From contig FJOG01000041.1 in the NCBI GenBank assembly GCA_900073065.1, forward strand, positions 396,677 through 460,676: DNA of 64,000 nt, given 5' to 3'. Position numbers and translations under genes: made by a program. Source of the stretch: Phialocephala subalpina (Eukaryota; Ascomycota; Leotiomycetes; Helotiales; Mollisiaceae). Position 1 is the stretch's first letter, and every line of letters starts with the position of its first letter. Shown here piece by piece: positions 10,615-20,910 of the stretch. Below the pieces are notes generated by a model that saw nothing but the letters and a program-made list of their open reading frames with translations, did not search any database and had not been told where the DNA came from.

Positions 10615-11179
10615 TTACATCGAAATCTCGCCGAAGTCTGGCCCCACTCTCTTCAAAATTTCTTCGCTTTCTGGCTCCTGAAACCTGCCTTTTAAATAGC
10701 CTATCAACACTTCCCTCGCCTTTTGAGCCCTTTCGTAAGTCGATCTGATTAAGCCCTGCATCAAAGATATAGAGTCTTGGCTTGGGTCAAAGGTATCAGT
10801 CTGCCGTTCGAAGTTCCTTCTCAAGCTCCGCATCTCTCGCGCATAGGAAATAAACTCTTTTAGGTCTTTGCCTTTATAATGGTCAACAGAGAGAATTGCC
10901 AATAGACAGCTTATTGTACACACCTAGCTTCTTTTCCTGATCAATGCTGTGAGAAGCCCCAAGGTAGGCAAGATATACGTGCAAGCCCTTCAGTTCTTTC
11001 CAAATCTGTTCCAACCCCTTCGAGTCCTCATCCAGTGCCTCTTCCCTTCTTCTTAAGAGCCTTGTACAGTCCGCGAAGGCAAGCTTTTCCTCCTGTGACC
11101 TCTCAACAGATGAAAGGTCCGTGAAGGATTTGATGAGTTGTTGGATTGGTTCCGATGGCATGATATCCCCGACACTCAC
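10615..11179 (-). CDS. Hypothetical 170-aa helical protein, 2 exons
   Basis: Exon 1 (11179-10924) and exon 2 (10871-10615) join in phase across a 52-nt intron (donor GTGTGT, branch-like GTTGAC, acceptor AAG), giving 170 residues. The protein is predicted to be mostly helical and charged (SQEEKLAFADCTRLLRRREEAL; DLKEFISYAREMRSLRRNF), with no signal peptide or membrane segment. I do not recognise the family; the pattern resembles the helical N-terminal regions of fungal STAND or death-related proteins, but that is only an impression. It is divergently oriented to the DUF6594-like gene at 11372, with about 190 bp between the two starts, so the two could share a promoter. Confidence 0.55.
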
Positions 11180-11371
11180 TTCTTAGCGCTTCCACGGGTC
11201 CTAATTTTGCATCGTCAAGAATTGTTGAAGTTCCTTGTTCGCTCCTAACTTTCAGCTCAACCAGAGGAGCCGAAATCAATAATTAGCCGAAGAAGACGAG
11301 TAGAAGTTCTATATAGCGCTGAAAGTTTTGCACTATTCTCCAAAAACCATCACGGGCTTCGAAGTCTTGCC

Positions 11372-12304
11372 ATGTCTCCAGACGCTGAAGTAGACGATCT
11401 CGAGGCAGGAATTAGGGTCTCGGTTGAATCGTTCAAGGGAAAACCTGCGACAGAAATCAAAGCAACTAATCCCAATGACACCACGACAACGGCGGTAGGA
11501 AAGGACGAACCTACAAGATTATTCTTATACGCAACCGTTCAGCGAGCTGCCAAAAATGTGCCCTTGTTTCTGAGTACGGAATTCTTTATCGAATGAATAT
11601 TGCGGATATTAATAACAAACTTGCTGTTTGCAAAAAGGAAATATATGAGGTTGGAGCAGCATCAAACCTGCAGATAGAAAAGCTAAGAGGACTTTTCAAC
11701 GATCAAGGTATGCTCCTTCTAAACTCGTTCAATAGTATAAAACTGAAGCAAACAATAAGCTATTGCAACCCGAAACTTTTAGTACATACAATCGCAAGAG
11801 TGGCTAGAAGAAGACTACACACTGGAGTTGAGGAGCGAAGTCTCAGGATACTTTCCAGACGTCATGAAATCCGAGGAAAAGAAAAATCCCTTCGATTCAG
11901 AAACCTATCGATGTCTCTCACAACCACCCAAACAACACGAGCATGGAGATCCACTACGGTACTTCCTCTGCTCCCACCTGAGTGTCCGTATAAAATACAG
12001 CGCCGAAGAAAAGAAACTGCGAAAGACGGACTTCGACAAGGAGTACCCGCCGATAACCGTCTCTCCTCGAGTCGAACTAGCCCGCTTCATCATAGCAATG
12101 TTCGGCCCCATCAGCATTCTCGTCCCCATGATCATCATGTCTCTCAACCCCTCAAAGACCAAGAGTCTGATCACTACCTCCGTTGCGACTGTCTTCTTTG
12201 CCTGCTGTTGTTCGTTGACGTTGCAGACGGCCAATGATCAGACCTTGGCTGCGACTGCGGGGCATGCTGCTGTGTTGATGGTGTTCGTGGGCTTGAATTC
12301 GTAG
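11372..12304 (+). CDS. DUF6594-like membrane protein; 5' exon join unresolved
   Basis: The C-terminal part (11799-12304) has the DUF6594 layout: a YTLELRSEVSGYF segment, a charged stretch, then S.R.ELARFI followed by three hydrophobic segments (FIIAMFGPISILVPMIIM, LITTSVATVFFACCC, HAAVLMVFVGL). An intron at 11708-11798 (GTATGC...CGCAAG) joins it in phase to an upstream exon carrying LYRMNIADINNKLAVCKKEI, the helical part of the family. The first coding segment begins with the ATG at 11372, but its frame differs from that of the LYRMNIAD segment near 11560-11590. I found no convincing normal-sized intron there (a 38-nt one would fit the phase), so a frameshift or mis-sequenced base is possible. 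The family is fungal, membrane-bound and of unknown function. Confidence 0.55.
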
Positions 12305-12625
12305 AATGAGAGGAAGAGAAGCTGGATGGCCTGTAGAACGATGTTTCTTTACTTGGAAAAGGCTGCTGTGGGTTGCGTTCAGTCTTCCATCTCCCTTTAG
12401 TTTTGAATCGAGCCCATTTTTCGCGTATAAGTGGTCTGAAAGACAGCTTGGAAGGCTTCGTACTTGCTGTCTGATCATCGGGTCCAACAATCTGGTCCCT
12501 TGATGGCTACTTCTCACTAGCTTCATAAGTACCAGGCACATCTGCCATTCGCGGTCACGTGAATGATCAGGGTGCTGTGACTCTAGCTCTCACCGCAACT
12601 CTGCTATGCTTATAAGTGGTATTAA
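12305..12625. other. Intergenic 3' flank
   Basis: This non-coding stretch follows the DUF6594-like gene. The ORFs of 65-129 codons on both strands here have no recognisable domain and overlap the end of the real gene. Together with 12654-12963 and 13231-13462 it makes up a gene-free interval that also holds a hairpin and a candidate MITE, listed separately. Confidence 0.4.
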
Positions 12626-12653
12626 TTGATTCTTTACTTTGGTAAAGAATCAA
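12626..12653. repeat. Perfect 12-bp inverted repeat with 4-nt loop
   Basis: TTGATTCTTTAC and its exact reverse complement flank the tetraloop TTTG. A second imperfect stem follows at 12666-12673 / 12691-12698 (TATAGCTT ... AAGCTATA). They lie between the DUF6594-like gene and the candidate MITE. They could be hairpin ends of a small mobile element or a transcript-end structure; nothing decides between these. Confidence 0.6.
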
Positions 12654-12963
12654 GTGAGCTGTTGGTATAGCTTCCAGAAGCTGGACTAACAAGCTATAGC
12701 TGCCAGGCATAATACCGCTGTCAGCCGAATCACACGTCAGCACGCGAGTTAGCCAGCAACATCCTCTTCAAGCCCTCAAACTCTGAGCGGTTCTTCTTCT
12801 CGTCCCGCCATAGATTTCCCATCATCTCGAAAGGCTCATTATAAGTTGCTCTTGTCAAGAGTAACAGACCCGGAACATCGATCTCGATTTCAATTGGATG
12901 CTTGAGACGCGTTGATTTGAAATCGTCAAACGACGTAAAGATTTTCGCCCGACCTCCTTAACC

Positions 12964-13230
12964 TATCCGTTACGCTGCCACCAAGATTGCACTCAATCGC
13001 TAAACCCCACTCAACTTGCGACACTCATCAAGCGCAACAAAATTAGGTGAAAATCTCTACCGCTCGCTGCAATGACTTATTAAATTCTATATTTCAATTG
13101 CATCGAAATTTTATCAGTTTTCATTAGTAGATTCTCGAATTAAAAGGGATTAAAGTAGATGAATCGAGAGAATTTTGACGTTCCCACTAAAATTAGGCGA
13201 GGTGCAATCCTGATGGCAGCGTAGCGGATA
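12964..13230. mobile_element. Candidate 267-bp MITE with 29-bp terminal inverted repeats
   Basis: Positions 12964-12992 and the reverse complement of 13202-13230 match at 26 of 29 positions. All three differences are transitions (C/T, C/T, A/G), as RIP or deamination would give. The interior is non-coding and AT-leaning and contains further short repeats (AAAATTAGGYGA occurs near both ends). The size, TIRs and lack of coding capacity fit a miniature inverted-repeat transposable element. I could not identify a clean target-site duplication, so the true ends may lie a few bases outside. Confidence 0.55.
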
Positions 13231-13462
13231 AGGGCACAATCATAGCGCTTATTGTATTCGCATATCTATCCAATAGCGCAATGGGTGATGCTTGCTCCGA
13301 AATGAGCGGAGAGGGGTATTAACGTGGTGAGATTCTACTAGCTGATGTCAGACGAGGGGTAGGTACTATTAAGAGCCGCTCCCCACAATCATATTCAACA
13401 ACCCTCTCTACTACGATTATTCAATTCTGACCTCTCATACAGCACCTATTTTTACTTACAAA

Positions 13463-14439
13463 ATGGCACAAGAAGTAGATCCTGACATGTACACCTATCC
13501 GTTCCAACTTACGAAGACTATGCACCGTCAGCCCTACGACGACATCCTCCCCTCCAACCCTTCAAACTCGCAGAAGGGCAAGATCGTGATTATCACTGGG
13601 GCGTATGGGGGCATTGGAGCAGTACGTTCTCCTTTCTGTTCAATCTCTCGAAACTCTAACGTGTCTTACAGGCAGCAGCATCAGTTTGGGCCCGCGCCGG
13701 CGCCTCGGTAGTCCTCACAGGCCGCAAAGCAGACCAGCTTGCCAAAGTTGAGAAAGAGACCAAAGCCGTTGCCACCGATCCTTCTGCAAATATCATCAGC
13801 GTCACTGTCGACGTAACAATCGAATCCCAAGTCCAGAACCTATATACCCAGGTTCAGAAGACCTTCGGCCGCTCCGCCGACACTCTAATCAGCAACGCTG
13901 GCTCTGGTGGAGGCCCCCCCGCCCCCTTGGGCCAGATACCCTGGAACGAGATCACAGATGTTTTTAATTCACATTTACTAGGCACAACCCTCATGTCCAA
14001 GTACTTTATTAGTAGCCAATCCACACCAGAAGACCCCGTCGGTACAATCGTCTACATCACCTCGGGTCTCTCTGCCATAATCGTCCCCGGCACCTCACCG
14101 TATTCGATTTCCAAGCTAGCTGGCCAGCGTTTGATGGAGTACCTCGATGCTGAGTACCCACATCTGCGCACATTCTCTCTCTCACCGGGCATCATCCAGA
14201 CGGGTATGACGTCCGATATGTTCAGGCCATTTGCGAAAGATCACGTTGAATTGCCTGGAATGATGGCTCTATATTTATCGCAAGAGAGGGCCGATTTTCT
14301 TAAGGGAGGCTTTGTGGGGATCAATTGGGATATTAAGGAGCTGGAGGCAAATAAGGAGGAAATTGTAGAGAAGAAGTTATTAAAGATACATTGGATGCCA
14401 GCAAAATTCGGCCAAGGGGGCCATCCATTTGGGGCTTAG
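13463..14439 (+). CDS. Short-chain dehydrogenase/reductase (SDR), 2 exons
   Basis: Exon 1 (13463-13621) and exon 2 (13672-14439) join in phase across a 50-nt intron with CTCTAAC branch site, giving 308 residues. The classical SDR features are all present: the TGxxxGIG nucleotide-binding motif (TGAYGGIG, residues 45-52), an Asp after the third strand (VTVDV, about 100), the NAG motif (128-130), a catalytic Ser in YITSGLSA (184-188), YxxxK as YSISK (197-201) and a PG.I.T segment after it. It should be an NAD(P)-dependent oxidoreductase in the cytosol; the substrate cannot be inferred. No biosynthetic cluster partners are visible. A TATA-less promoter with pyrimidine-rich leader precedes the ATG. 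Confidence 0.88.
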
Positions 14440-15255
14440 AGCTATTTTGCTAGCTAGGCTGGCCAAGCGGATCGGGTTATTTTGGTGTCGCCAAAGTGGC
14501 GATAGGCTTATGTGCGCGCCGTAGGGGCGGAAGGGGTATCGCGGTTTCCTAATATGGGCTTGCCATTTTAAATTATAAAATGGCTCGAGAAATCGTTGAA
14601 ATTGAACCAAATTCTAATCAAATGAAAGGCCAAAAATGAAGTAAGAAAGCTCAAACTTAGGTTGTCAAAATTGGAGCAAATCCAACACCGTGAGACAAAT
14701 TTAGCTGGAAGTAGGGGATAGTCACGTGAGAGCTTCGAAACGACGAACTTCCCAGCCCCCAAACTCACGTGGCCTCACCCCTTATGCTCCTCAGACCGGC
14801 TTAGCACTCTATTTTTATATTCTTTGTGTTCAGCCGCAGCGGTGCCACCCGCTTCAGGCAGCTACTCCGTACCCGTCCCCAACTTGTCAGAAACCTAAAA
14901 ATGAGACATCGCCTATACCCCTGTGTTGTCAATCCAATGGGAGCCCTCGATGACGGCTTTGAAGTCGTCGTTGGGATAAGATTTGCCCTGTGTATTTTCG
15001 CGGGGTTTAGCTCGGCCAAGGGTACTTGCATATGGTGTAAATCATCCAATCCTGCGCACGGAATGTTCCTCCGTCTTACGATTGAGATTGAGCCAAGACG
15101 AAAACGCGGTTTACAACAGTGAACCTGAGCCACTAGTATCATATCAGACAATCGACCCCTCGAAAACGTTTCACCAGGTATGCAGTCGAGCGGCATCTTA
15201 AGGGGGGTCTCCTCTCGATTTTACGTCGTTGAGGTTCTTTGCTGCATTCGTCACT
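14440..15255. other. Intergenic between SDR gene and membrane-protein gene
   Basis: I see no gene here. Overlapping ORFs of 60-130 codons on both strands lack domains. The last 100 bp before 15256 are the likely promoter/leader of the following gene; a TTG-led frame extends upstream of its ATG but is not used as a start in fungi. Confidence 0.4.
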
Positions 15256-16227
15256 ATGAACAACAAGAATTTAGATGAACACAACGACCAGAAATATGGC
15301 TCACCGACATCCACCTTGAGCGACGGATACGGACAGGTTTATGGAAGCTTTCCACAAGGCGACGAGAACCTCCCTGAGGTAAGGATTGATACTTCTCCAC
15401 AGGCGCTCTCGAATCTCGAAGCCGAATACAAGAGAAGACATCTCGAGGAGCGCGAGCCCAAATATCCCGTTATTTACGACAATGCGCCCGAGACGGTCGT
15501 CCCCGCTGAAAGGTCCCTTCCGCCGGAATCTGTAACGGCTGGGGAGCGGGAGCAGGAGCAGGTACCTAGCGCGGAGGAGCCACCGGCGAAAAAAGGAAAA
15601 ATATGCGGGTTAACGCGAAGGATGTTCTTCATCGTCCTGGTGGCACTTCTCGTCATCATCGCAGCCGCAGTCGGAGGCGGTGTCGGTGGCACCGTCTCGT
15701 CTTCGAGATCAAAGAACGCGGCTCCAGTTCCAGTAACGACGACGAGTTCGGAACCATCGAGCAAGTAAGTAATGCAATGCCACGAACCGTACGCCAAATA
15801 ACTTACCCTCTTCACCAGGACTATAACACCGGCGGTAGCCTCCCAATCATCCACCAGCACCACCGGCACCACCTCCACCTCCTCCACAACGACATCCGCC
15901 TCCCCAACCGCGACGTTCCTCAACAACCAGACCGCGCCCGCCAACAGCTTCGCCTTCCAAGGCTTCTCAGGGCACGACTACCTCGGGAACGCGACATCCA
16001 TCGTGCGCGACGAGGGGGGCACAGACTTCGCTTTCAACATTAACAGCTACGTTTGGCTGCCGAACACAACGTCCTGTTGTCTGTCCTTCTGCTTGAATGC
16101 AACCAATGAAGGGGAAGCGGGTTGGTGGTGCGATGCAAGGTACCAGAAAAACTCGTCTGGGCCTTTCCCGAGAATCTTCGTGTGGTGTGGTCAGGAGCAG
16201 ACGGATGCGAATGCGAAGTGTGTGTAG
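15256..16227 (+). CDS. Single-pass membrane protein with Cys-rich extracellular C-terminus, 2 exons
   Basis: Exon 1 (15256-15764) and exon 2 (15819-16227) join in phase across a 54-nt intron (GTAAGT...CAG), giving 305 residues. The N-terminal ~115 residues are hydrophilic and Pro/Glu-rich, then a basic LTRR precedes a strong transmembrane segment (FFIVLVALLVIIAAAVGGGV, about 125-145). A Ser/Thr-rich, probably O-glycosylated linker follows, and then a C-terminal domain with about seven Cys (CCLSFC, WWCDAR, FVWCGQ, KCV) and N-glycosylation sequons. The topology suggests a type II plasma-membrane protein with a folded, disulphide-bonded extracellular domain. This architecture is common in fungi but has no assigned function. 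I used the first in-frame ATG as the start. Confidence 0.75.
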
Positions 16228-17904
16228 ATGCACTTGCTTATATGTCATCTAGTTGCTTTAGGGCTTCTTCATGATGATGACGGTGTCAGTGAGGGGTGGA
16301 AAATGCCGTGTTGCTTAATGTCTAATCTAGCAGCACAGGTTGGGATTGGGGCTTTGGGGTTTAACTTGGCACATCTGGACCATATTACGGTTAGCTGTTT
16401 AGATTTTTGACATCAGACAAAAGAGCTTGAAGTTTAGAAGGGACTTCAATACCACCAGGTCGTCTACACATGGGGATGGAGAACAGAAGTTAATGGATTG
16501 CCTTATAACTAGCTGTATTCAATAGACATGAAAAGGTAAAATAACTCTTGGTAATATATAGGTTATCTAAGCCAGAGGACTTTTATAGGCTTCAATAATT
16601 GTTTTTGGTAGAGTAATTCATATTATATATATTTTCATAACTTTGATAGAGAGGGGCTTGGGGCAATTGGAGTTTATATATTATACTTCAAATATTAAAA
16701 TATTATTAATATACTTCTCTCGTTCCGAAAGAAAAGGGTTCGTTTGCTTTGATTGGCTCGATAAGCAAGCTAGTAAATGGCCCCTTTTCTTCCTTTATTT
16801 CGACGCGCATATTATTCCGTAGGCCTTGCAAGGGCGCCTTTGCAAAGGGCTACAAAGTCTTCGACTTTACTAATTAATTTATATTTTAAATTTTAAATTA
16901 AAAGCTTTTAATTTAAGATTAAAAAATATAAAAATAATAAATTTTAAAGAAAATAATTCGTAATAAAATAAAATTCTTCTAATATAATAATTAGTTCGAA
17001 GGTTTTAAAAGCCTTATTAATTATAATAATATTATAAAGGAATATTCTTTGAAATTTCCGATTTAAATTATTCATTATAATTTATTTAAATAATTTTATT
17101 TATTAAATAAAAAAGTTTAAAATTTTTTTAAATTTTTTTATAATTATAAAATTATAAGATTATAAAGATTAATAATTTAATAATTTAATAATTTAATAAT
17201 TTAATAATTTAATAATTTAATAATTTAATAATTTAATAATTTAATAATTTAATAATTTAATAATTTAATAATTTAATAATTTAATAATTTAATAATTTAA
17301 TAATTTAATAATTTAATAATTTAATAATTTGAAGAATATTTATTATATATAAATAATAATAATATAAAGTATCCTGTGATAATATTAAAGCTTATAAAGA
17401 CTCAATGCAATTTCCGGGTAGAAAGGATAATTCGATGGAAGAAATTGCGATAGATGGATTGTGATAATGAAAAAGACCAGATCTAACGAAAGACAGGCAA
17501 ATAAACGGCTAAACATAGGAAATGGAAATATCTGCCTTTGTACTTGAAAGGATGCTACCTGCGGAAGCTCTTTACCTAGGAGATGCGCTGGCTTTTGTTA
17601 TTGCATTCTGGCGTTTAGATTGCAACGAAGGAGTTGGTGCGGAGACTGCCTAAAAGTTTGGGCTGTGAAGCCTAAAATTATAGCGCTCCGAAGCCTGAGG
17701 CTGCACCAAGGCACAAAATCCAGGAACCAAATCGGCAACCATTTTCCTCGACGCGTTAACAGCCCAACATCGCAACATCGCAACATCGCAACCACAGACT
17801 TCAACACACTCAACACGACGATACCTTTCTCAACCTCTCTCAACCCCTCCTCGTATCGACGCTTGCAAGACGAACACATCTTCGCCCTCCTCTTCCTCTT
17901 CCAT
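16228..17904. other. Intergenic with AT-rich block 16520-17400
   Basis: No gene is visible. 16520-17400 is strongly AT-rich and RIP-like, apart from a GC-richer island near 16720-16860. A segment at about 16616-16690 resembles the region just downstream of the ankyrin gene (37165-37245). An 8-bp tandem repeat is listed separately. 17620-17904 is the pyrimidine-rich leader of the next gene and includes three ACATCGCA-like units near 17766-17790. Confidence 0.5.
17169..17330. repeat. Tandem 8-bp repeat, about 20 copies
   Basis: The unit AATAATTT is repeated essentially without error for about 160 bp. It sits inside AT-rich DNA, and its homogeneity contrasts with the degenerate surroundings, which suggests slippage expansion after the block became AT-rich. 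Confidence 0.8.
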
Positions 17905-18312
17905 ATGCTCGCCCTCCTCCTTCCACGACGAAGTCCCTTCTACCTCTCTCGCGCGATTCCAATACTTCCACGAGTCAACATGAGTTCCTCCGCAGATCAA
18001 TCTTCGAAGCTAGAAGGCGAGCTAACGACTACCTCTTCCACGTCCGAATCATCCCACAAGACCCCGCTCGCATTACCAGACGTACCGCACAACACCACGA
18101 CACAGCTCGACATGAGTACCGGCAGCACAACAGTCAAGCTCGATCACCTCGGCCCCATCGTGGTAAATGTCGACGGAACAATGAGCCGAATCTCGAATTG
18201 GGACAAGATGGCAGACATCGAGAAGAAGAACACGTTGCGGATAATCTCAAAGCGGAACAACGAGCGATTGGCTGTGCTAAAGGCCAAGGAAGCAGAGGGG
18301 AAGGCATCTTGA
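17905..18312 (+). CDS. Small conserved fungal protein of unknown function
   Basis: Starting from the ATG at 17905 this encodes 135 residues. The first 25 residues (MLALLLPRRSPFYLSRAIPI) are hydrophobic and basic and could be a mitochondrial presequence. The alternative start is the ATG in VNMSSSAD at 17980. The C-terminal half is compact and conserved-looking: STTVKLDHLGPIVVNVDG, MSRISNWDKMADIEKKNT, LRIISKRNNERLAVLKAKE. I recognise this last pattern (VN.DGT.SRI.NWD.M...E...TLR...KRN..RL) as recurring in small fungal hypothetical proteins, but I know no function. The codon pattern upstream of 17905 is poor, so the longer non-ATG frame is not used. Confidence 0.65.
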   Translation: MLALLLPRRSPFYLSRAIPILPRVNMSSSADQSSKLEGELTTTSSTSESSHKTPLALPDVPHNTTTQLDMSTGSTTVKLDHLGPIVVNVDGTMSRISNWDKMADIEKKNTLRIISKRNNERLAVLKAKEAEGKAS

Positions 18313-18945
18313 AGGCTAAGCGGGAAGGAATTTATACCAGAAAGAGCTATTAGGGATGCAGGGTCTGGCGGGGGCGGAGATTATGGAGAGTGGCGGATCT
18401 ATTCCCCGCATGCTGGTCAACCCCAGTGCAGAGATTGTCAAGAGCATTGCACCACACTTCTCACGAACATTTGGCTCCAGATTTTGACCAACAACTGGTC
18501 ATCGGATAGTTCGAGCGGTGTTAGCAGAGGAGCAAACGGCTGAGGATCTCCGGTGGCTGTCCATATTGATTGTTGCTGAAACTTTTTCAATTGGGCAAAG
18601 AAACAAGTTCGAAGTCCTTTTGTTCTCCGCCTGTCCTCTTGCCGTCTCTTTTGTGAGCTAGCATTGCTTCCGTCTCGATTCGAGTTGATCCGTGTACCGC
18701 TGTCTTCAAGCTTGTTCCTAGAAGCCAGCTTCGCTCCGGTTTCCCCGCCATTTTATCCCGGCTTTTGTTGCAATTGAGCCTGATCTCAATTATCCTGGTA
18801 TTCGTGTTCGCACCACCCACGATGGAATCGACGACCTTTCACTGCAACCGAGGGCGAACAAACGAATGTGTCCCTGAGGATACATATTGAGCTTGAGTCT
18901 GTCAATTCGGCGTTGGCGAGTGTCAACCTTCTCTTCAGAATCACC
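18313..18945. other. Intergenic before the GH43 gene
   Basis: I see no gene. This holds the 3' flank of the small conserved gene and the promoter/leader of the secreted glycosidase. A GTG-led in-frame extension upstream of the GH43 ATG is not a valid fungal start. Confidence 0.4.
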
Positions 18946-20550
18946 ATGCGCCCTGTTACTCTTCTCTTAGCCTTAACGGCCTCTGTTTTAGCACACCCGA
19001 GTCAACTTGCCCCCAAAGACTCAGCCACGTCTCCTTCCGCCTCATCGGGCACATTTACCAATCCTGTAGTCTACGAAGACTTCGCCGACAACGATGTGTC
19101 CCTCGGCCCTGATGGAAAATACTACTTCTCCGCTTCGAACATGCATTACTCCCCTGGCGCACCAATCCTCCGATCATCCGACCTCACCAACTGGGAATTA
19201 ATCGGACATTCAGTGCCATCTCTGAACTCTGCGCCCAAGTACAACATGACCAACGGGGAGACAGGATATACCGGTGGCACCTGGGCTTCTACTATGCGAT
19301 ACCGCAAAAGCAACGGCCTCTGGTATTGGATCGGTTGCATCGACTTCTGGAATACCTACATCTACACAGCGTCCGCTGTGACGGGCCCGTGGACCTTATC
19401 CTCAACCATCTATGCTACATGCTATTATGACTGCGGATTGCTTATCGACGATGATGATACAATGTACGTCGTCCACGGAAACACCAACGTCAACATGTCT
19501 CAGCTATCTCCAGATGGATTTAGCGAGGCGAGGTCTCAGCAGATAATCACCACTCCGTCTGGGTACAGCGGAGTTGAAGGGAATCGTTTATACAAGCGTG
19601 ATGGATTCTACTATGTTCTCGATGATGCACCGAGCGACGGCGCGACATTCATCTGGAAGTCTTCCAGTCTATGGGGAAATTGGACGAGTAAGCTTCTGAT
19701 TCACAATGTTGCTAGTCCCGTTCCGGGAGGAGGGAGTCCCGACCAAGGTAGTCTTGTGGAGACTTCTACAGGAGACTGGTACTTCATGTCCTTTACATGG
19801 GCGTATCCTGCAGGTCGTATGCCAATCCTGGCACCGATTACTTGGGGTTCCGATGGGTTTCCGATCTTGACCACCGTCAACGGCAGCTGGGGTACTTCAT
19901 ATCCCAACCCTCTCCCCGCAAGCTCAACGCCTTCATGGCTAGGCACAGACACTTTCCCTGGAACTGCCCTCGATGTCCATTGGGAATGGAACCACAACCC
20001 TGACTCAACCAAATACTCCATCAACAACGGACTCACTCTCTCGACTGCTACTGTCACGACCGACCTCACCCATGCCCGTAACACGCTCACTCATCGCATC
20101 CATGGACCTCTTCCAGTTGGAACCGTTCATATCGACTTCACCAACATGGCAGACGGTGACCATACCGGACTCGCCGCATTCCGCGACAACAGCTCCTACA
20201 TCGGCATCTCTCGCAGCGACACGACATACACTCTCGAGTTCGTGACTGGAATATCACAAAACTCTTCCGCAAATTGGGCCACCATTTCCAACGGTACTGT
20301 TTCGGCTACGAAAGATCTTTCGGGGACGAAAGAAGTCTGGTTGAGAACGAGCATCGATGCGCAGGCCTCTGGTACGCATTTGGCGGAGTTCTATTACAGT
20401 CTTGATGGGACAGCTTTCACGCAGCTTGGGGGTTCGGCGGAGTTGGTTACCGGTTGGCAGTACTTCATGGGCTATCGGTTTGCGATTTTCAACTACGCAA
20501 CGAAAGCTTTGGGGGGGAGCGTGTTGGTGAAGAGTTTCACGAGTGCGTGA
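18946..20550 (+). CDS. Secreted GH43 family glycosidase (beta-xylosidase / arabinofuranosidase type)
   Basis: An intron-free frame encodes 534 residues from the ATG at 18946. Residues 1-16 are a signal peptide (MRPVTLLLALTASVLA). The five-bladed GH43 domain follows, with NPVVYEDFADNDVSLG at about 39-54 (general base Asp 48 or 50), SPGAPILRSSDLTNWELIGH (69-88), DCGLLIDDD (162-170, the pKa-modulating Asp region) and SGVEGNRLYKRDGFYY (208-223, general acid Glu 211). The C-terminal ~200 residues are a beta-sandwich of the kind that accompanies GH43 xylosidases. Several N-glycosylation sequons are present. The expected role is extracellular breakdown of xylan or arabinan side chains of plant cell walls. 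Exact specificity cannot be read from the sequence. Confidence 0.88.
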   Translation: MRPVTLLLALTASVLAHPSQLAPKDSATSPSASSGTFTNPVVYEDFADNDVSLGPDGKYYFSASNMHYSPGAPILRSSDLTNWELIGHSVPSLNSAPKYNMTNGETGYTGGTWASTMRYRKSNGLWYWIGCIDFWNTYIYTASAVTGPWTLSSTIYATCYYDCGLLIDDDDTMYVVHGNTNVNMSQLSPDGFSEARSQQIITTPSGYSGVEGNRLYKRDGFYYVLDDAPSDGATFIWKSSSLWGNWTSKLLIHNVASPVPGGGSPDQGSLVETSTGDWYFMSFTWAYPAGRMPILAPITWGSDGFPILTTVNGSWGTSYPNPLPASSTPSWLGTDTFPGTALDVHWEWNHNPDSTKYSINNGLTLSTATVTTDLTHARNTLTHRIHGPLPVGTVHIDFTNMADGDHTGLAAFRDNSSYIGISRSDTTYTLEFVTGISQNSSANWATISNGTVSATKDLSGTKEVWLRTSIDAQASGTHLAEFYYSLDGTAFTQLGGSAELVTGWQYFMGYRFAIFNYATKALGGSVLVKSFTSA

Positions 20551-20910
20551 AGGGGAAAGTTGAGTAAATACTGCACGCTCTGCTCTTTGAATTGTATGGA
20601 CCCCTCAGCTTACCGACTTGCGCATTGCTGCGTGTACATTTGCCTTGCCATAGTCATGTGCTTCTATCGCTGTTATCAGGGAGTGATACCAAATGGACTT
20701 TCCCATACGTTGATTTGCCGATATATGACATGATGCATGCACTTGAGCCCGCAAAACATAACCCGAGGAAATATTCAACGCCATTGGGTCACTGGGTGGC
20801 ATAAAAGACAGCAAACCCCGCATCTGTGGGTAGCCTGAAACGTCCAACAGAACGATCTTGTGATACCTCCTTTCTACCACCTGCGAGGGACTGCTTTACG
20901 AGTTTATGAA
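20551..20910. other. Intergenic, 3' flank of GH43 gene
   Basis: Nothing recognisable. Short overlapping ORFs on both strands have no domain. Confidence 0.35.

Noticed and set aside
11593..12237. 214-codon + strand frame treated as one ORF
   Set aside because: Only its first ~38 codons are coding; the rest reads through an intron (11708-11798) into the wrong frame of the DUF6594-like gene.
17169..17330. Regular repeat considered as a CRISPR-like array
   Set aside because: Contiguous 8-bp unit without spacers in a eukaryotic AT-rich block; simple tandem repeat.
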